From assembly GCA_001898485.1 (NCBI GenBank), contig MKTY01000019.1, positions 186,001 to 250,000 of the forward strand: a DNA stretch of 64,000 bases, given 5' to 3'. Shown here piece after piece: positions 53,491 through 62,718 of the stretch; position 1 is the first letter of the stretch, and each line of letters opens with the position of its first letter. Position numbers and translations under genes: made by a program. This DNA is from Sphingobacteriales bacterium 46-32. Its GTDB lineage: Bacteria > Bacteroidota > Bacteroidia > Chitinophagales > Chitinophagaceae. The notes beneath the pieces were generated by a model, which was given only the letters and a program-made list of their open reading frames with translations, had not been told where the DNA came from and did not search any database.

Positions 53491-53498
53491 TACATTTG
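53491..53498 (+). promoter_or_regulatory. Promoter box of uvrA (TACATTTG)
   Basis: TACATTTG is a full TAnnTTTG match 11 bases before the uvrA ATG, predicting a transcript start around 53505 and a leader of only about five bases. The upstream TTG box is not clear. Confidence 0.5.
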
Positions 53499-53509
53499 TT
53501 TACCGAAAA

Positions 53510-56365
53510 ATGGAGAAGACAATAAAAGGGAAAAATCCCGCAGCAGTCAGGACCGTAAATTCCGCAGAAAATATCCAAATCCGGGGTGCCCGGGTACATA
53601 ATCTCAGGAATATTTCCGTGGATATTCCACGAAATCAGCTGGTAGTAGTGACCGGCGTGTCGGGTTCCGGCAAGTCGTCGCTGACCATCGATACCCTCTA
53701 TGCGGAGGGGCAGCGCCGCTATGCAGAAAGCCTGAGCGCCTATGCACGCCAGTTCCTGAACCGCATGAATAAGCCCGATGTGGACTACATAAAAGGCCTT
53801 TGCCCCGCCATAGCCATTGAGCAAAAGGTAATTACGCGTACACCCCGCAGTACGGTAGGCAGTATGACGGAAATCTACGATTACCTGCGACTGCTCTATG
53901 CCCGCGCCGGCCGCACATTTTCACCCATATCGGGGCAACAGGTCAAAAAAGATGATGTGACGGATGTGGTGCGTGCTATTACGGCACTGCCGGCCGGACA
54001 AAAAGTGTTTATCCTCGCCCTCCTGCGCCAGCATAAGAACCGTGACCTGCGCGAGGAGCTTAACATATTGATCCAGAAAGGGTTTACGCGTATCTATCAA
54101 CCCGCTAAAAGTAAAACAGCTGCCGGCGAAGTACATGATATTGAGGGCCTGCTGGAGCAGTCTGACAAAGCGATTAAAGAAGCGGTAAAACCGGGAGGTG
54201 ACTGGTATATCCTGGTTGACCGGCTGATTACCAAAGAGTTTGATGAAGATGACCTGCACCGCATATCCGATTCGGTGGGTACAGCCTTTTATGAAGGTGA
54301 AGGAGACATATATATAGAAGTACAGGATGGCGCAAAAGCTAAGCTCCTGCATTTCAACAACCGCTTTGAGCTCGACGGACTCCAGTTTGAAGAGCCGGTT
54401 CCGAATCTTTTCTCTTTTAATAATCCCTTCGGAGCCTGCCCCACCTGCGAAGGCTTTAGCCAGGTGCTGGGAATCGACAGCGAACTGGTGATACCTGACC
54501 GCCGGCTGAGCGTATATGACGGAGCCGTAGCCCCCTGGAAAGGCGAGAAGCTGGGGTGGTGGCGTGAGCAGTTTATCAAAGGCGCTAAAAAAATCGATTT
54601 CCCCGTTCATAAACCCATTGCTGACCTTACCAAAAAGCAACTGCAGCAGCTGTGGGACGGCCATGAGCATGCCCTCGGTATCAATGCTTTTTTTAAAGAA
54701 GTAGAACAAAACCTTTACAAAGTTCAGTATCGCGTTTTATTGAGCCGCTATCGCGGACGAACGCTTTGCCCGGACTGCCATGGCTACCGCCTGCGTAAAG
54801 AAGCGCTGTATGTACAGGTAAACGGAAAGCATATCGGCGAGCTGAGTGAATGGCCGGTACGTGACCTCAAGCAATGGTTTGATGAACTGCCTAAAGTATT
54901 AACAGAACATGAAGAGCAGATAGCCCGTCGTATTTTGCTCGAGATCCAGCACCGGCTCAAAACATTGCTGGATGTTGGTCTCGGGTATCTGACCATTAAC
55001 CGCCTTGCCAATACACTGAGTGGTGGTGAGAGCCAGCGTATACAACTTACCCGAAGCCTGGGCAGCAATCTCACCGATTCACTATATATACTCGATGAAC
55101 CTTCTATCGGTCTGCACTCGCGCGATACGAGCAACCTCATCCGTGTATTGAAAGAACTGCGTGACCTGGGCAATACCGTAGTGGTGGTAGAGCACGATGA
55201 AATGATGATGCAGGAAGCAGACTATATCATTGATATGGGACCGCTGGCTTCTCATCTCGGCGGACAGGTAATTGCTACCGGTACCTATAAAGAGATCTTG
55301 AAGAACCCCGAGAGTCTCACCGGCAAATATCTTTCGGGTCAGCTGAAAATTGATATACCGGCAACGCCCCGGAAATGGAACCGGTCGATAACCGTAAAAG
55401 GAGCTCGTCAGCATAATCTAAAGGATATTGACGTGACGTTTCCGCTCAATGTACTGTGTGTGGTGAGTGGGGTGAGTGGTAGCGGTAAGACCACACTGGT
55501 TAAGCAAATACTTTATCCTGCCTTGCGCAAACTCAAGGGAGAGCCTGCAGATAAGGTGGGTTTTCATAAATCGATTGATGGCGATCTCGATGCCTTTGCG
55601 CAGATAGAACTCGTAGATCAGAACCCTATCGGCAAATCATCGCGCAGCAATCCGGTAACGTATATTAAGGCCTACGATGAAATAAGAGACCTCTTTGCCC
55701 GTCAGCCATTGAGTAAGATGCGTGGTTTTCAGCCCAAGCATTTTTCATTCAATGTAGATGGCGGACGTTGCGATACCTGCAAGGGTGAAGGCGAGCAGGT
55801 AGTGGAAATGCAGTTTCTGGCAGATGTGCACCTGGTATGTGAGTCCTGTGGCGGCAAACGTTTCAAAGAGGAAGTGCTGGAAGTAAAATATAAGGACAAA
55901 AGCATTTTTGATGTGCTGGAGATGGGGGTAGACGAGGCCATCGACTTTTTTTATGAAGAGAAAAATCTGTCACGGGCCCTGCAGCCGCTCAGCGATGTGG
56001 GGTTGGGGTATATAAAACTCGGTCAATCATCCGATACACTCTCTGGTGGTGAGGCACAGCGGGTAAAACTGGCTTCCTTTCTGGGCAAGGGGCGGGTGAA
56101 CCATAAAGTGTTGTTCATATTTGATGAGCCCACTACCGGGCTTCATTTTCATGATATCGGCAAGCTGCTGGCCAGTTTTCAGGCATTGATTGAGCAGGGG
56201 CATTCCATTGTAGTGATTGAGCATAATATGGATGTGATACGGGCGGCAGACTGGTTGATTGACCTGGGGCCGGAGGCCGGCGACGGAGGCGGAGAATTGG
56301 TCTATGCGGGGGTGCCGTCCGGAGCCAAAAAGATCAAAAAAAGCCATACCGGTAGTTTCTTATAA
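53510..56365 (+). CDS. uvrA: Excinuclease ABC subunit A (UvrA)
   Basis: UvrA is the damage-recognition ATPase of nucleotide excision repair; it loads UvrB on damaged DNA. The 951-residue product has two ABC modules with Walker A motifs GVSGSGKSS (first module) and GVSGSGKTT (second), signatures LSGGESQRIQL and LSGGEAQRVKL, and zinc-finger cysteines in CPTC, CPDC, CDTC and CESC segments. Length is standard. No uvrB or uvrC is adjacent. The promoter lies so close that the mRNA is predicted to be nearly leaderless; a terminator follows at 56421. Confidence 0.97.
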   Translation: MEKTIKGKNPAAVRTVNSAENIQIRGARVHNLRNISVDIPRNQLVVVTGVSGSGKSSLTIDTLYAEGQRRYAESLSAYARQFLNRMNKPDVDYIKGLCPAIAIEQKVITRTPRSTVGSMTEIYDYLRLLYARAGRTFSPISGQQVKKDDVTDVVRAITALPAGQKVFILALLRQHKNRDLREELNILIQKGFTRIYQPAKSKTAAGEVHDIEGLLEQSDKAIKEAVKPGGDWYILVDRLITKEFDEDDLHRISDSVGTAFYEGEGDIYIEVQDGAKAKLLHFNNRFELDGLQFEEPVPNLFSFNNPFGACPTCEGFSQVLGIDSELVIPDRRLSVYDGAVAPWKGEKLGWWREQFIKGAKKIDFPVHKPIADLTKKQLQQLWDGHEHALGINAFFKEVEQNLYKVQYRVLLSRYRGRTLCPDCHGYRLRKEALYVQVNGKHIGELSEWPVRDLKQWFDELPKVLTEHEEQIARRILLEIQHRLKTLLDVGLGYLTINRLANTLSGGESQRIQLTRSLGSNLTDSLYILDEPSIGLHSRDTSNLIRVLKELRDLGNTVVVVEHDEMMMQEADYIIDMGPLASHLGGQVIATGTYKEILKNPESLTGKYLSGQLKIDIPATPRKWNRSITVKGARQHNLKDIDVTFPLNVLCVVSGVSGSGKTTLVKQILYPALRKLKGEPADKVGFHKSIDGDLDAFAQIELVDQNPIGKSSRSNPVTYIKAYDEIRDLFARQPLSKMRGFQPKHFSFNVDGGRCDTCKGEGEQVVEMQFLADVHLVCESCGGKRFKEEVLEVKYKDKSIFDVLEMGVDEAIDFFYEEKNLSRALQPLSDVGLGYIKLGQSSDTLSGGEAQRVKLASFLGKGRVNHKVLFIFDEPTTGLHFHDIGKLLASFQALIEQGHSIVVIEHNMDVIRAADWLIDLGPEAGDGGGELVYAGVPSGAKKIKKSHTGSFL

Positions 56366-56420
56366 AAAAAGAAGCGCTCAAAAGCAGGATTATTGACATA
56401 AATCAAAGAATAGAGCGAAA

Positions 56421-56451
56421 AGGCTGACTATCACGATAGTCGGCCTTTTTT
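56421..56451 (+). terminator. Terminator of uvrA
   Basis: AGGCTGACTATC (56421-56432) pairs with GATAGTCGGCCT (56435-56446; one G-T pair) and is followed by T-rich sequence. Upstream A residues make it potentially bidirectional. Confidence 0.87.
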
Positions 56452-56822
56452 AATAGTGCCTCCACGTAGTTTCAATAGGCGTGGATCGTATATTTGCTAC
56501 CCCCGGGTAAGAAAAATTTCGGGGTAATACTTGCATAATCCAAAACCCGCGTATAGATTTGTGACAGCTTCTGGATATGGCCCTTTACAATTGTCTGTAT
56601 CCATTTCCTTCCAAATCTTCTGAAATCCGTACCACTAAATCCTTTATTGCAGCAAACACGGTGTGTAGTGCATTTATTGTGCTGGTGTTGTTTTGTCTCT
56701 TCCTGTAAAGCCTCTCAATCTCCAACTCCTTTCGAAAGCTCGGAATCCGTTTTCCTTTGAATGATCACTCAACGTAGTAATCATTTTTTAACACTTGTAC
56801 CTATAATCTAAAACTCTGAGCG
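56452..56822 (+). other. Long untranslated leader or small RNA locus before the T9SS gene
   Basis: This 371-base stretch has no convincing gene. TATATTTG at 56489-56496 fits the Bacteroidota promoter box and would give a leader of about 320 bases. A short stem (CCACG 56462-56466 / CGTGG 56480-56484) lies just upstream. Near the end, AATGAT (56760-56765) pairs with ATCATT (56780-56785), extended past one mismatch by ACT/AGT, and runs into six T residues (56784-56789). That is a terminator-like hairpin 33 bases before the start codon, so the region may be an attenuated leader or an independent RNA. Confidence 0.4.
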
Positions 56823-59261
56823 ATGAAAAAGATCTACTTTTTAACATTAATCCTGCTGGCGGCTGTGACGGGATGGTCACAGACAACCTATACATGGATT
56901 GGTAACAACAATGCAAGCTGGCAGGTTGCAGCAAACTGGAGCCCCGCGCGGAATACCCCGGCAGCAAGCGATATCCTGCTTTTTAATGGTGGTAATACCC
57001 GTACTATTATCAGCTTCCCTACAGCCCAAACTGTTGGTCGTATTCATGTTAGTAACAACACTAACATCCGTCTTCAATCAAGTACGGGCGTTCAAACGCT
57101 GACAATCGGAAATGGAACAGGCGACGATTTTATTATTGAGTCGGGTTCTTCATTTACCCAAGATGTTAGTATGAATGAAATCAGGCTGGCAGCAAATGCT
57201 ACTGCTAATATTGCGGGCGATTATACTATTGAGGCTAACGAAGGTTTTTTTCTTAATAACGCCAACGTTATAGCTACTGTTACTGGAAATATTATCAATT
57301 CAAATGGTGGTATAAATAATTCTTCCGCGGCTAAATTAATCTTCAATAACGGTGGTACTTATGTACACGCCATTAATGGAGGTACAATACCTACAGCCGC
57401 CTGGAACGCAGGTTCAAAGGTTGATATCTCTGGTATGACTAATTCGTTGCCCAGCGGACTTAATCAGACATTCAGAAGTTTATCATTCACTTCTGCAATT
57501 TCCGCTGATATCGAATTGGGACAAAACCTGACTGTTTTAGAAGATCTTACAATCAACCTGAATCCCGGTCCCGGTGATGACCTGCGTTTTACAAACAGTA
57601 ATACTAACCGAACTGTATCGGTAGGGAGAAATTTTTATATGATCAGTGGTACATTGAGCCTTGATCATGATAATGGTGGTAGTGTATTGAATGTGGCAGG
57701 TAATTTCAATATGTCTGGGGGTACACTTACTGAAACCGGTTCAGGTTCTGCAGATATCTTTTTTAATGGTTCGGCCGTCCAGTCTTTTGTGAAAACTGGA
57801 GGAACTATATCTAATTCAGTGAATTTTACCGTAAACAATGGGGCAGCCATTGATATGAGTACATATCTTATGGATGGCTCATCTGGTACTTTTACATTGT
57901 CTTCCGGTGCCAAGATTATTACTGCCAACGCTGCTGGTCTGGCATCTACAGGCGCATCAGGTTCAATCCGCGTAACCGGTACTCGTACTTATGATGCCGG
58001 AGCTGACTATGAATTTCAGGGTGCCGCAACAGGCAGCTTTACAACCACTGGCAATAACGTGCGTGACCTCATTATCAACAACACAAGCGGCCAGGTGTCA
58101 ATGGGTCGTAACTTCAACGTGACCCGTGCACTTACATTGACTAACGGTTACGTTACACCCGGTGCGAATACCCTGCTGGTAGGTACTGCCGGTACTTCTA
58201 CAAGCAGCAATGGTGCTTATGTAAATGGTCAGCTGAGTAAACAATTCAATAATAGCAGCTCCTTTACTTTTTATGTAGGTAAAGTAGCAGGAAGTGGTCT
58301 TCGTAGCATCGCTATGGCTACCAACAGTGGTACTACCACTACTACATTTGTAGCCGAGTTTTTGCGTTCATCAGGAGGTTCAATCATTAATGGTACCGTA
58401 TATGGCTCAGGCATCAGCCGCGTAAGCCAGTGTGAGTACTGGACACTTAACCGTACTGCGGGCAACCGTGGTGGTCAGGTGACCCTGTCATGGGATGCCA
58501 ACAGCCCCTGCAATAGTGGTCCATACGTAACCGAACTGACTTCGCTCCGTGTAGCACGTCACGATGGTACAGCCTGGCAAAATGCGGGCCCTGTTTCTGG
58601 CGGAGCCAACTTTGGCAGCACACTGGGTGCAGGTACTATCACATCCAGCAACGTAACCAATTTCAGCCCCTTTGCCCTCGCTACCAGCAACGCTGCTGAG
58701 AACCCGCTGCCCGTACTGTTTGCTGACGTAAAAGCGTATAGCAAAAACAATGGTGTACAGATAGAATGGAGCAACCTGACTGAGCGTGAGATCTTACATT
58801 ATGAGGTAGAGCGCTCTGCCAACGGTATCGACTTCTACGCCGTTAATCAGCAGCTGCCCCGGAGCAACCGCGACGACAAAGCTTCTTATACATTCTTTGA
58901 TGCCAGCCCTGTAAACGGCGCCAACTACTATCGTGTACGTGTACAGGAGCAAAGCGGCAAAGTGATCTACAGCAAAATACTCCGTGTAGAAATGGGTAGC
59001 ACTAAGTACAGCTTCAGCCTGTATCCCAACCCCGTAACAGGTAAACAACTTACCGTAAGCCTCAATGGTGTGAAACAGGGTAAATACAATGTACAGATCA
59101 TTGATGCGGCTGGTCAGCGTGTATTCACTACCAACCTGTCAAATGTAGGTACAGGTGTAACTCAGATGATCGAACTGCCTGCCAGCGTTAAAACCGGCAT
59201 GTATGTGATGATCGTAAGTGCAGATGACTATCGTGAGACAAAACAATTCATCGTTCGCTAA
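56823..59261 (+). CDS. Type IX secretion system cargo protein, cell-surface or secreted
   Basis: The 812-residue product has a signal peptide (about 1-20, ending GWSQ), a very long Asn/Gly/Ser/Thr-rich region (about 20-640) that resembles a beta-helix or adhesin-like repeat fold, and a C-terminal Por-type sorting domain (about 730-812) with YPNPV and GMYVMIV motifs. The sorting domain directs it across the outer membrane by T9SS. No catalytic motif is visible, so an adhesive or structural role is more likely than an enzyme. It has a long leader upstream and a good terminator downstream. Confidence 0.88.
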   Translation: MKKIYFLTLILLAAVTGWSQTTYTWIGNNNASWQVAANWSPARNTPAASDILLFNGGNTRTIISFPTAQTVGRIHVSNNTNIRLQSSTGVQTLTIGNGTGDDFIIESGSSFTQDVSMNEIRLAANATANIAGDYTIEANEGFFLNNANVIATVTGNIINSNGGINNSSAAKLIFNNGGTYVHAINGGTIPTAAWNAGSKVDISGMTNSLPSGLNQTFRSLSFTSAISADIELGQNLTVLEDLTINLNPGPGDDLRFTNSNTNRTVSVGRNFYMISGTLSLDHDNGGSVLNVAGNFNMSGGTLTETGSGSADIFFNGSAVQSFVKTGGTISNSVNFTVNNGAAIDMSTYLMDGSSGTFTLSSGAKIITANAAGLASTGASGSIRVTGTRTYDAGADYEFQGAATGSFTTTGNNVRDLIINNTSGQVSMGRNFNVTRALTLTNGYVTPGANTLLVGTAGTSTSSNGAYVNGQLSKQFNNSSSFTFYVGKVAGSGLRSIAMATNSGTTTTTFVAEFLRSSGGSIINGTVYGSGISRVSQCEYWTLNRTAGNRGGQVTLSWDANSPCNSGPYVTELTSLRVARHDGTAWQNAGPVSGGANFGSTLGAGTITSSNVTNFSPFALATSNAAENPLPVLFADVKAYSKNNGVQIEWSNLTEREILHYEVERSANGIDFYAVNQQLPRSNRDDKASYTFFDASPVNGANYYRVRVQEQSGKVIYSKILRVEMGSTKYSFSLYPNPVTGKQLTVSLNGVKQGKYNVQIIDAAGQRVFTTNLSNVGTGVTQMIELPASVKTGMYVMIVSADDYRETKQFIVR

Positions 59262-59282
59262 GAGAGAGAACCAATAGAGAAC

Positions 59283-59315
59283 AAAAAAGGGCTGGCCGTA
59301 AGGCCGGCCTTTTTT
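59283..59315 (+). terminator. Terminator of the T9SS protein gene
   Basis: GGCTGGCC and GGCCGGCC form an 8-bp stem (one G-T pair) around GTAA, flanked by A6 and T6 runs, 22 bases after the stop. Confidence 0.88.
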
Positions 59316-59316
59316 A

Positions 59317-59651
59317 GTTATAAGTGGTAAGTTTTAAGTAATAAGTAAGGTGGAAGGGAGAGGGGAAAAGGGTATAGGGGTATAAAAGTTTAAAGGTATA
59401 AAGGAAGGGTCTTGTGATTTCGAAGTTGCAATAGTCAGGGCTTGATCTTACAGGCAGTGTGAGATCAACTCTTAACTTCTACATGTAGTACTACCACTGC
59501 CACACTTTTATACCTTTAAACTTTTATACCCTTATACCCTTCACCTTATTCAAAAGGCCGCTGCAAAACGCAACAGCCTTTTAATTTTTTATACCTTTTA
59601 CCTCTTGCCTTCTACCTTACCTACAACTTATCACTTAAAACTTACTACTTA
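59317..59651 (+). repeat. Nested long inverted repeat of heptamer and nonamer units
   Basis: The outer arms 59319-59356 and 59608-59650 (TAAGT-type heptamers) and the inner arms 59370-59404 and 59505-59541 (GTATAAAG-type nonamers) are each nearly complementary, so the whole can fold on itself. A small stem (TTGATCT/AGATCAA, near 59450-59470) lies at the centre. The right arm includes the DUF4293 stop codon. The element also contains a stem at 59552-59582 that could act as a terminator. No gene lies in this 387-base gap. Confidence 0.75.
59552..59582. terminator. Possible bidirectional terminator
   Basis: AAAAGGC (59552-59558) pairs with GCCTTTT (59576-59582), with further interrupted pairing inside. 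T-rich sequence follows on both strands, weakly on the - strand. It could end the DUF4293/glyA transcript. Confidence 0.5.
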
Positions 59652-60065
59652 TCTCAGCTTATCCAGGCTCTTTACCAGTTTCTCATCTTTCCAGATACCA
59701 CGTGTGGCCATAATATATCCGGCGGCAATGGCAAATACAATAATGGCAGTAAGTGAAAAATGACCGTTTTCAAATTTGCCTATCTGGATAAAATAAAGAA
59801 TCAGCAGAATCACAGAGAGGGCAATGCCGCCGATGCTGAGTTTAAACTGGGTCTTCCGGTCTTTAAACAGGAAGATGGTAATGCCGGCCAGCAATACCGA
59901 AAAGCCGGTCAGTATCAGGATAAAGAAATTGCCACCTGCATCCAGTTCATCGTAAGTCGAAATATTATTGACCAGTTTATTGCCGGTATAAAAAGGGAAC
60001 CGGAAACTGAGAAAAGAAGCAACAGCTGCCAGGAGCAGCCAAAGGCTTTGCTGACGTTGGATCAT
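59649..60065 (-). CDS. DUF4293-type membrane protein
   Basis: This 138-residue protein has four membrane segments and the N-terminus MIQRQQSLWLLLAAVASFLS characteristic of DUF4293, a Bacteroidota family of unknown function. It lies 54 bases behind glyA on the same strand. A TATTTTTG box (60080-60087, - strand) might give it its own transcript, with weak support. Confidence 0.85.
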   Translation of the reverse strand: MIQRQQSLWLLLAAVASFLSFRFPFYTGNKLVNNISTYDELDAGGNFFILILTGFSVLLAGITIFLFKDRKTQFKLSIGGIALSVILLILYFIQIGKFENGHFSLTAIIVFAIAAGYIMATRGIWKDEKLVKSLDKLR

Positions 60066-60119
60066 GCGGTGATTTTTACCAAAAATAATATATCTGATGT
60101 AAAAGCTATTCCTGATTGC

Positions 60120-61400
60120 TTAACCCAGTTCAGGATAAAGCGGAAACCGCTGCATCAGTTCTTTTACCTGTGCTTTGGTATGCGCAATTACCTTTTCATC
60201 ATCAGGATTCATAAGTACGCCGTCAATGAGGCTTACCACCGTTTCCATATCTGCTTCTTTCAGTCCGCGTGTGGTAATAGCAGGGACGCCTACCCGGATT
60301 CCCGAAGTTACAAAGGGTGATTTGTCATCAAACGGAACAGCATTTTTATTAAGGGTTATGTGTGCTTTGTCGAGTGTTTCCTGGGCTTTTTTACCGGTCA
60401 GGTTTTTATTGCGGAGGTCGATCAGCATCAGGTGATTGTCTGTGCCATTACTGATGAGGTCGTAGCCGCGGTTTACCAGGGCTTTGGCCATAGCCTGTGC
60501 GTTACTGATCACCTGTTTGGCATATACTGTAAAATCGTCTGACAGGATCTCGCCAAATGACACCGCTTTGGCGGCAATCACATGCTCGAGCGGACCACCC
60601 TGTGTGCCGGGGAATACGGCCAGGTCAAGCAGCTGGCTCATGGTGCGGGTATTGCCTTTGGGATCTTTAATACCCCAGGGGTTTTCAAAATCGTGACGCA
60701 GCATGATTACACCGCCACGGGGACCGCGCAGGGTCTTGTGGGTGGTAGAGGTTACAATATGGCAATGTTCAAATGGATCATTGAGGAGGCCCTTGGCAAT
60801 AAGACCGGCAGGGTGAGCGATATCGGCCAGTAATACGGCGCCGATTTTGTCGGCTACTTCGCGAATGCGTTTATAATCCCAGTCGCGGCTGTAGGCAGAG
60901 GCGCCACAGATGATCATTTTAGGCTTTTCGGCCAGGGCAGTAGCTTCCAGTTGCTCATAATCGACCAGGCCGGTTTCTTTTTTTACGCCATAAAATAAAG
61001 CCTGATAATGTTTGCCACTGAAGTTAGCAGGGCTGCCATGGGTCAGGTGGCCACCCATACTCAGGTCGAGCCCCAGAACTTTATCGCCCGGTTTTACGCA
61101 GGCCAGGAAAACGGCTGCATTGGCCTGTGCACCGCTGTGGGGTTGTACGTTGGCCCAGCTCAGGTTAAAGATCTGTTTCAGCCGGTTGATAGCAAGCAGT
61201 TCAATTTCATCAACGATCTCGCAACCACCATAATAACGCTTACCGGGATAGCCCTCTGCATATTTATTAGTGGCTACTGTACCCATTGCCTGCATCACCT
61301 GCAGGGAAGTAAAGTTTTCTGAAGCGATAAGTTCGATACCATAACGCTGACGGTCAAGTTCCTGACGGATGAGATCGAAAATCTGTTGATCTTTTTGCAT
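60120..61400 (-). CDS. glyA: Serine hydroxymethyltransferase
   Basis: GlyA converts serine and tetrahydrofolate to glycine and 5,10-methylene-THF, using pyridoxal phosphate. The 426-residue product has the family N-terminus ([11 protein letters not shown]), the [14 protein letters not shown] segment, and the PLP-lysine motif [15 protein letters not shown]. The start is ATG 61400, where the family N-terminus begins and which gives standard length; the frame runs open to 61598, but the promoter (61494-61501) lies inside that extension. The leader has two hairpins. Confidence 0.96.
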   Translation of the reverse strand: MQKDQQIFDLIRQELDRQRYGIELIASENFTSLQVMQAMGTVATNKYAEGYPGKRYYGGCEIVDEIELLAINRLKQIFNLSWANVQPHSGAQANAAVFLACVKPGDKVLGLDLSMGGHLTHGSPANFSGKHYQALFYGVKKETGLVDYEQLEATALAEKPKMIICGASAYSRDWDYKRIREVADKIGAVLLADIAHPAGLIAKGLLNDPFEHCHIVTSTTHKTLRGPRGGVIMLRHDFENPWGIKDPKGNTRTMSQLLDLAVFPGTQGGPLEHVIAAKAVSFGEILSDDFTVYAKQVISNAQAMAKALVNRGYDLISNGTDNHLMLIDLRNKNLTGKKAQETLDKAHITLNKNAVPFDDKSPFVTSGIRVGVPAITTRGLKEADMETVVSLIDGVLMNPDDEKVIAHTKAQVKELMQRFPLYPELG

Positions 61401-61461
61401 AATAGCAGATGCTGTTTTGAGCGGTGAGGGCCAGTTATTGAAAAACGGCCGGAATTTTATC

Positions 61462-61501
61462 ATTGCCAGACCCAATCTGTTGGCAATCCGCCGCAAAAGT
61501 A
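61462..61501 (-). promoter_or_regulatory. Promoter and 5' hairpin of glyA
   Basis: TACTTTTG (61501-61494, - strand) is a full TAnnTTTG box; the predicted transcript start is near 61487. The first transcribed bases, ATTGCCA, pair perfectly with TGGCAAT (complement of 61462-61468), giving a 7-bp 5'-terminal hairpin, with a second GGCC/GGCC pairing further down the leader. Confidence 0.5.
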
Positions 61502-61540
61502 CGAGCCCCCAGCCTTGAAAAGACCGGGATGCGGATAACT

Positions 61541-61570
61541 TTTTGTTTGTGTTAAAAAGTATTACTTTCG
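61541..61570 (+). promoter_or_regulatory. Possible promoter of the nucleotidyltransferase gene
   Basis: TTTTG (61541-61545), 17 bases, then TACTTTCG (61563-61570), one mismatch from TAnnTTTG. It is divergent from the glyA promoter. A CCGCC/GGCGG stem lies near 61648-61660, upstream of the start codon. Confidence 0.35.
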
Positions 61571-61673
61571 TTGGCTTTTGTTGCTGCACCACCGGCACAA
61601 AGCAATGGTAAGGGACCCCGAGCAGTACCGAATCATTTTTTTAACAGCATCCGCCCGGCGGACGGGTTAATAC

Positions 61674-62666
61674 ATGAAGGCAATCATACCAGTAGCAGGC
61701 GCAGGAACCAAATTGCGTCCACACAGTTATACTCAACCCAAGGCGCTCATACCACTGGCAGGTAAAACCGTCCTTAGCATCATCGTAGATCAGATGCGGG
61801 AGGCGGGTATCCAGGAATTTGTGTTTATAGTAGGGTACCTGGGCGATAAGATCAGGGATTATGTAAAAGCAAAATATCCTGACCTGCAGGCGCACTATGT
61901 ACAGCAGATAGACCGGCAGGGAGTAGGACATGCCATCCAGATCACCAAGAATGTTGTCAACAACGACGAAGTCATTGTAGTGCTGGGCGATACCATCTGC
62001 GAATACAATGTACAGGAAGTAGTAAACAGCCCCGATTCCATGCTGGGCGTACGTAAAGTAGATGACCCCCGCGAGTTTGGTGTGGCCGAACTCGGTGAAG
62101 ACGGGTTCATCGAACACGTAGTGGAGAAACCACAGATTCCGAAATCAAACCTGGCACTCGTTGGTATCTATAAGATAAAGGAAAGCAATCAGCTGTTTGA
62201 TTGCCTCGAAAGTAACTATCTGCAGGGCTTGCGCTCGCATGGAGAATACAGTCTTACCGATGCGCTTGACTGCATGCTGCGTCAGGGTATTAAGTTCAAA
62301 CCATTCAAGGTAGACAGCTGGTTTGACTGTGGCCGCAAGGAAACACTGCTCGAGTCGAATGCCACGCTGCTGAAGAAATTTGAGCGGAAAGATGAAGCAG
62401 AATATAAGTTTGAGAATACAGTTATTATACCTCCCGTGAGCATTGGCGAAGGATGTGATATCCGTAATTCTATTATTGGACCCAATGTGACTATCGGAGA
62501 AAATACACGTATCAATTATTCGATTATCCGCAATTCCATCATCGGGTCTTATTCCACCCTCTACGATATCGTACTTGAAAATTCCATTATTGGTAGCGAT
62601 ACTGCATTGAAAGGGGAAACAAGACGCCTGAGTATTGGTGACAATACCAGTATCGATCTCGGGTGA
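61674..62666 (+). CDS. Sugar-phosphate nucleotidyltransferase with left-handed beta-helix
   Basis: The 330-residue protein has an N-terminal nucleotidyltransferase domain with the pyrophosphorylase signature (GAGTKLRPHSYTQPKALIPLAGK, residues about 9-31) and a C-terminal region (about 245-325) of hexapeptide repeats (IGPNVTIGENTRI type) that form a left-handed beta-helix. It resembles RmlA-long/GlmU-type enzymes making nucleotide sugars for envelope polysaccharides. The sugar cannot be fixed from sequence. It ends 52 bases before the flavoenzyme gene on the same strand. Confidence 0.88.
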   Translation: MKAIIPVAGAGTKLRPHSYTQPKALIPLAGKTVLSIIVDQMREAGIQEFVFIVGYLGDKIRDYVKAKYPDLQAHYVQQIDRQGVGHAIQITKNVVNNDEVIVVLGDTICEYNVQEVVNSPDSMLGVRKVDDPREFGVAELGEDGFIEHVVEKPQIPKSNLALVGIYKIKESNQLFDCLESNYLQGLRSHGEYSLTDALDCMLRQGIKFKPFKVDSWFDCGRKETLLESNATLLKKFERKDEAEYKFENTVIIPPVSIGEGCDIRNSIIGPNVTIGENTRINYSIIRNSIIGSYSTLYDIVLENSIIGSDTALKGETRRLSIGDNTSIDLG

Positions 62667-62693
62667 CCTTCTTATTCTTACCCGGTGTGCTGT

Positions 62694-62701
62694 TATCTTT
62701 G
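62694..62701 (+). promoter_or_regulatory. Promoter box of the flavoenzyme gene (TATCTTTG)
   Basis: TATCTTTG fits TAnnTTTG. It predicts a transcript start near 62708, 11 bases before the ATG at 62719, and lies downstream of the first in-frame start at 62635, which argues against that longer form. Confidence 0.5.
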
Positions 62702-62718
62702 TGCGCAACAAGCGTATT

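Noticed and set aside
61401-61487. Glycine riboswitch in front of glyA
   Set aside because: The leader lacks the conserved glycine-aptamer core and is too short for a tandem aptamer.
61401-61598. Longer N-terminus for GlyA
   Set aside because: The extension has no similarity to the family, and the promoter lies inside it.
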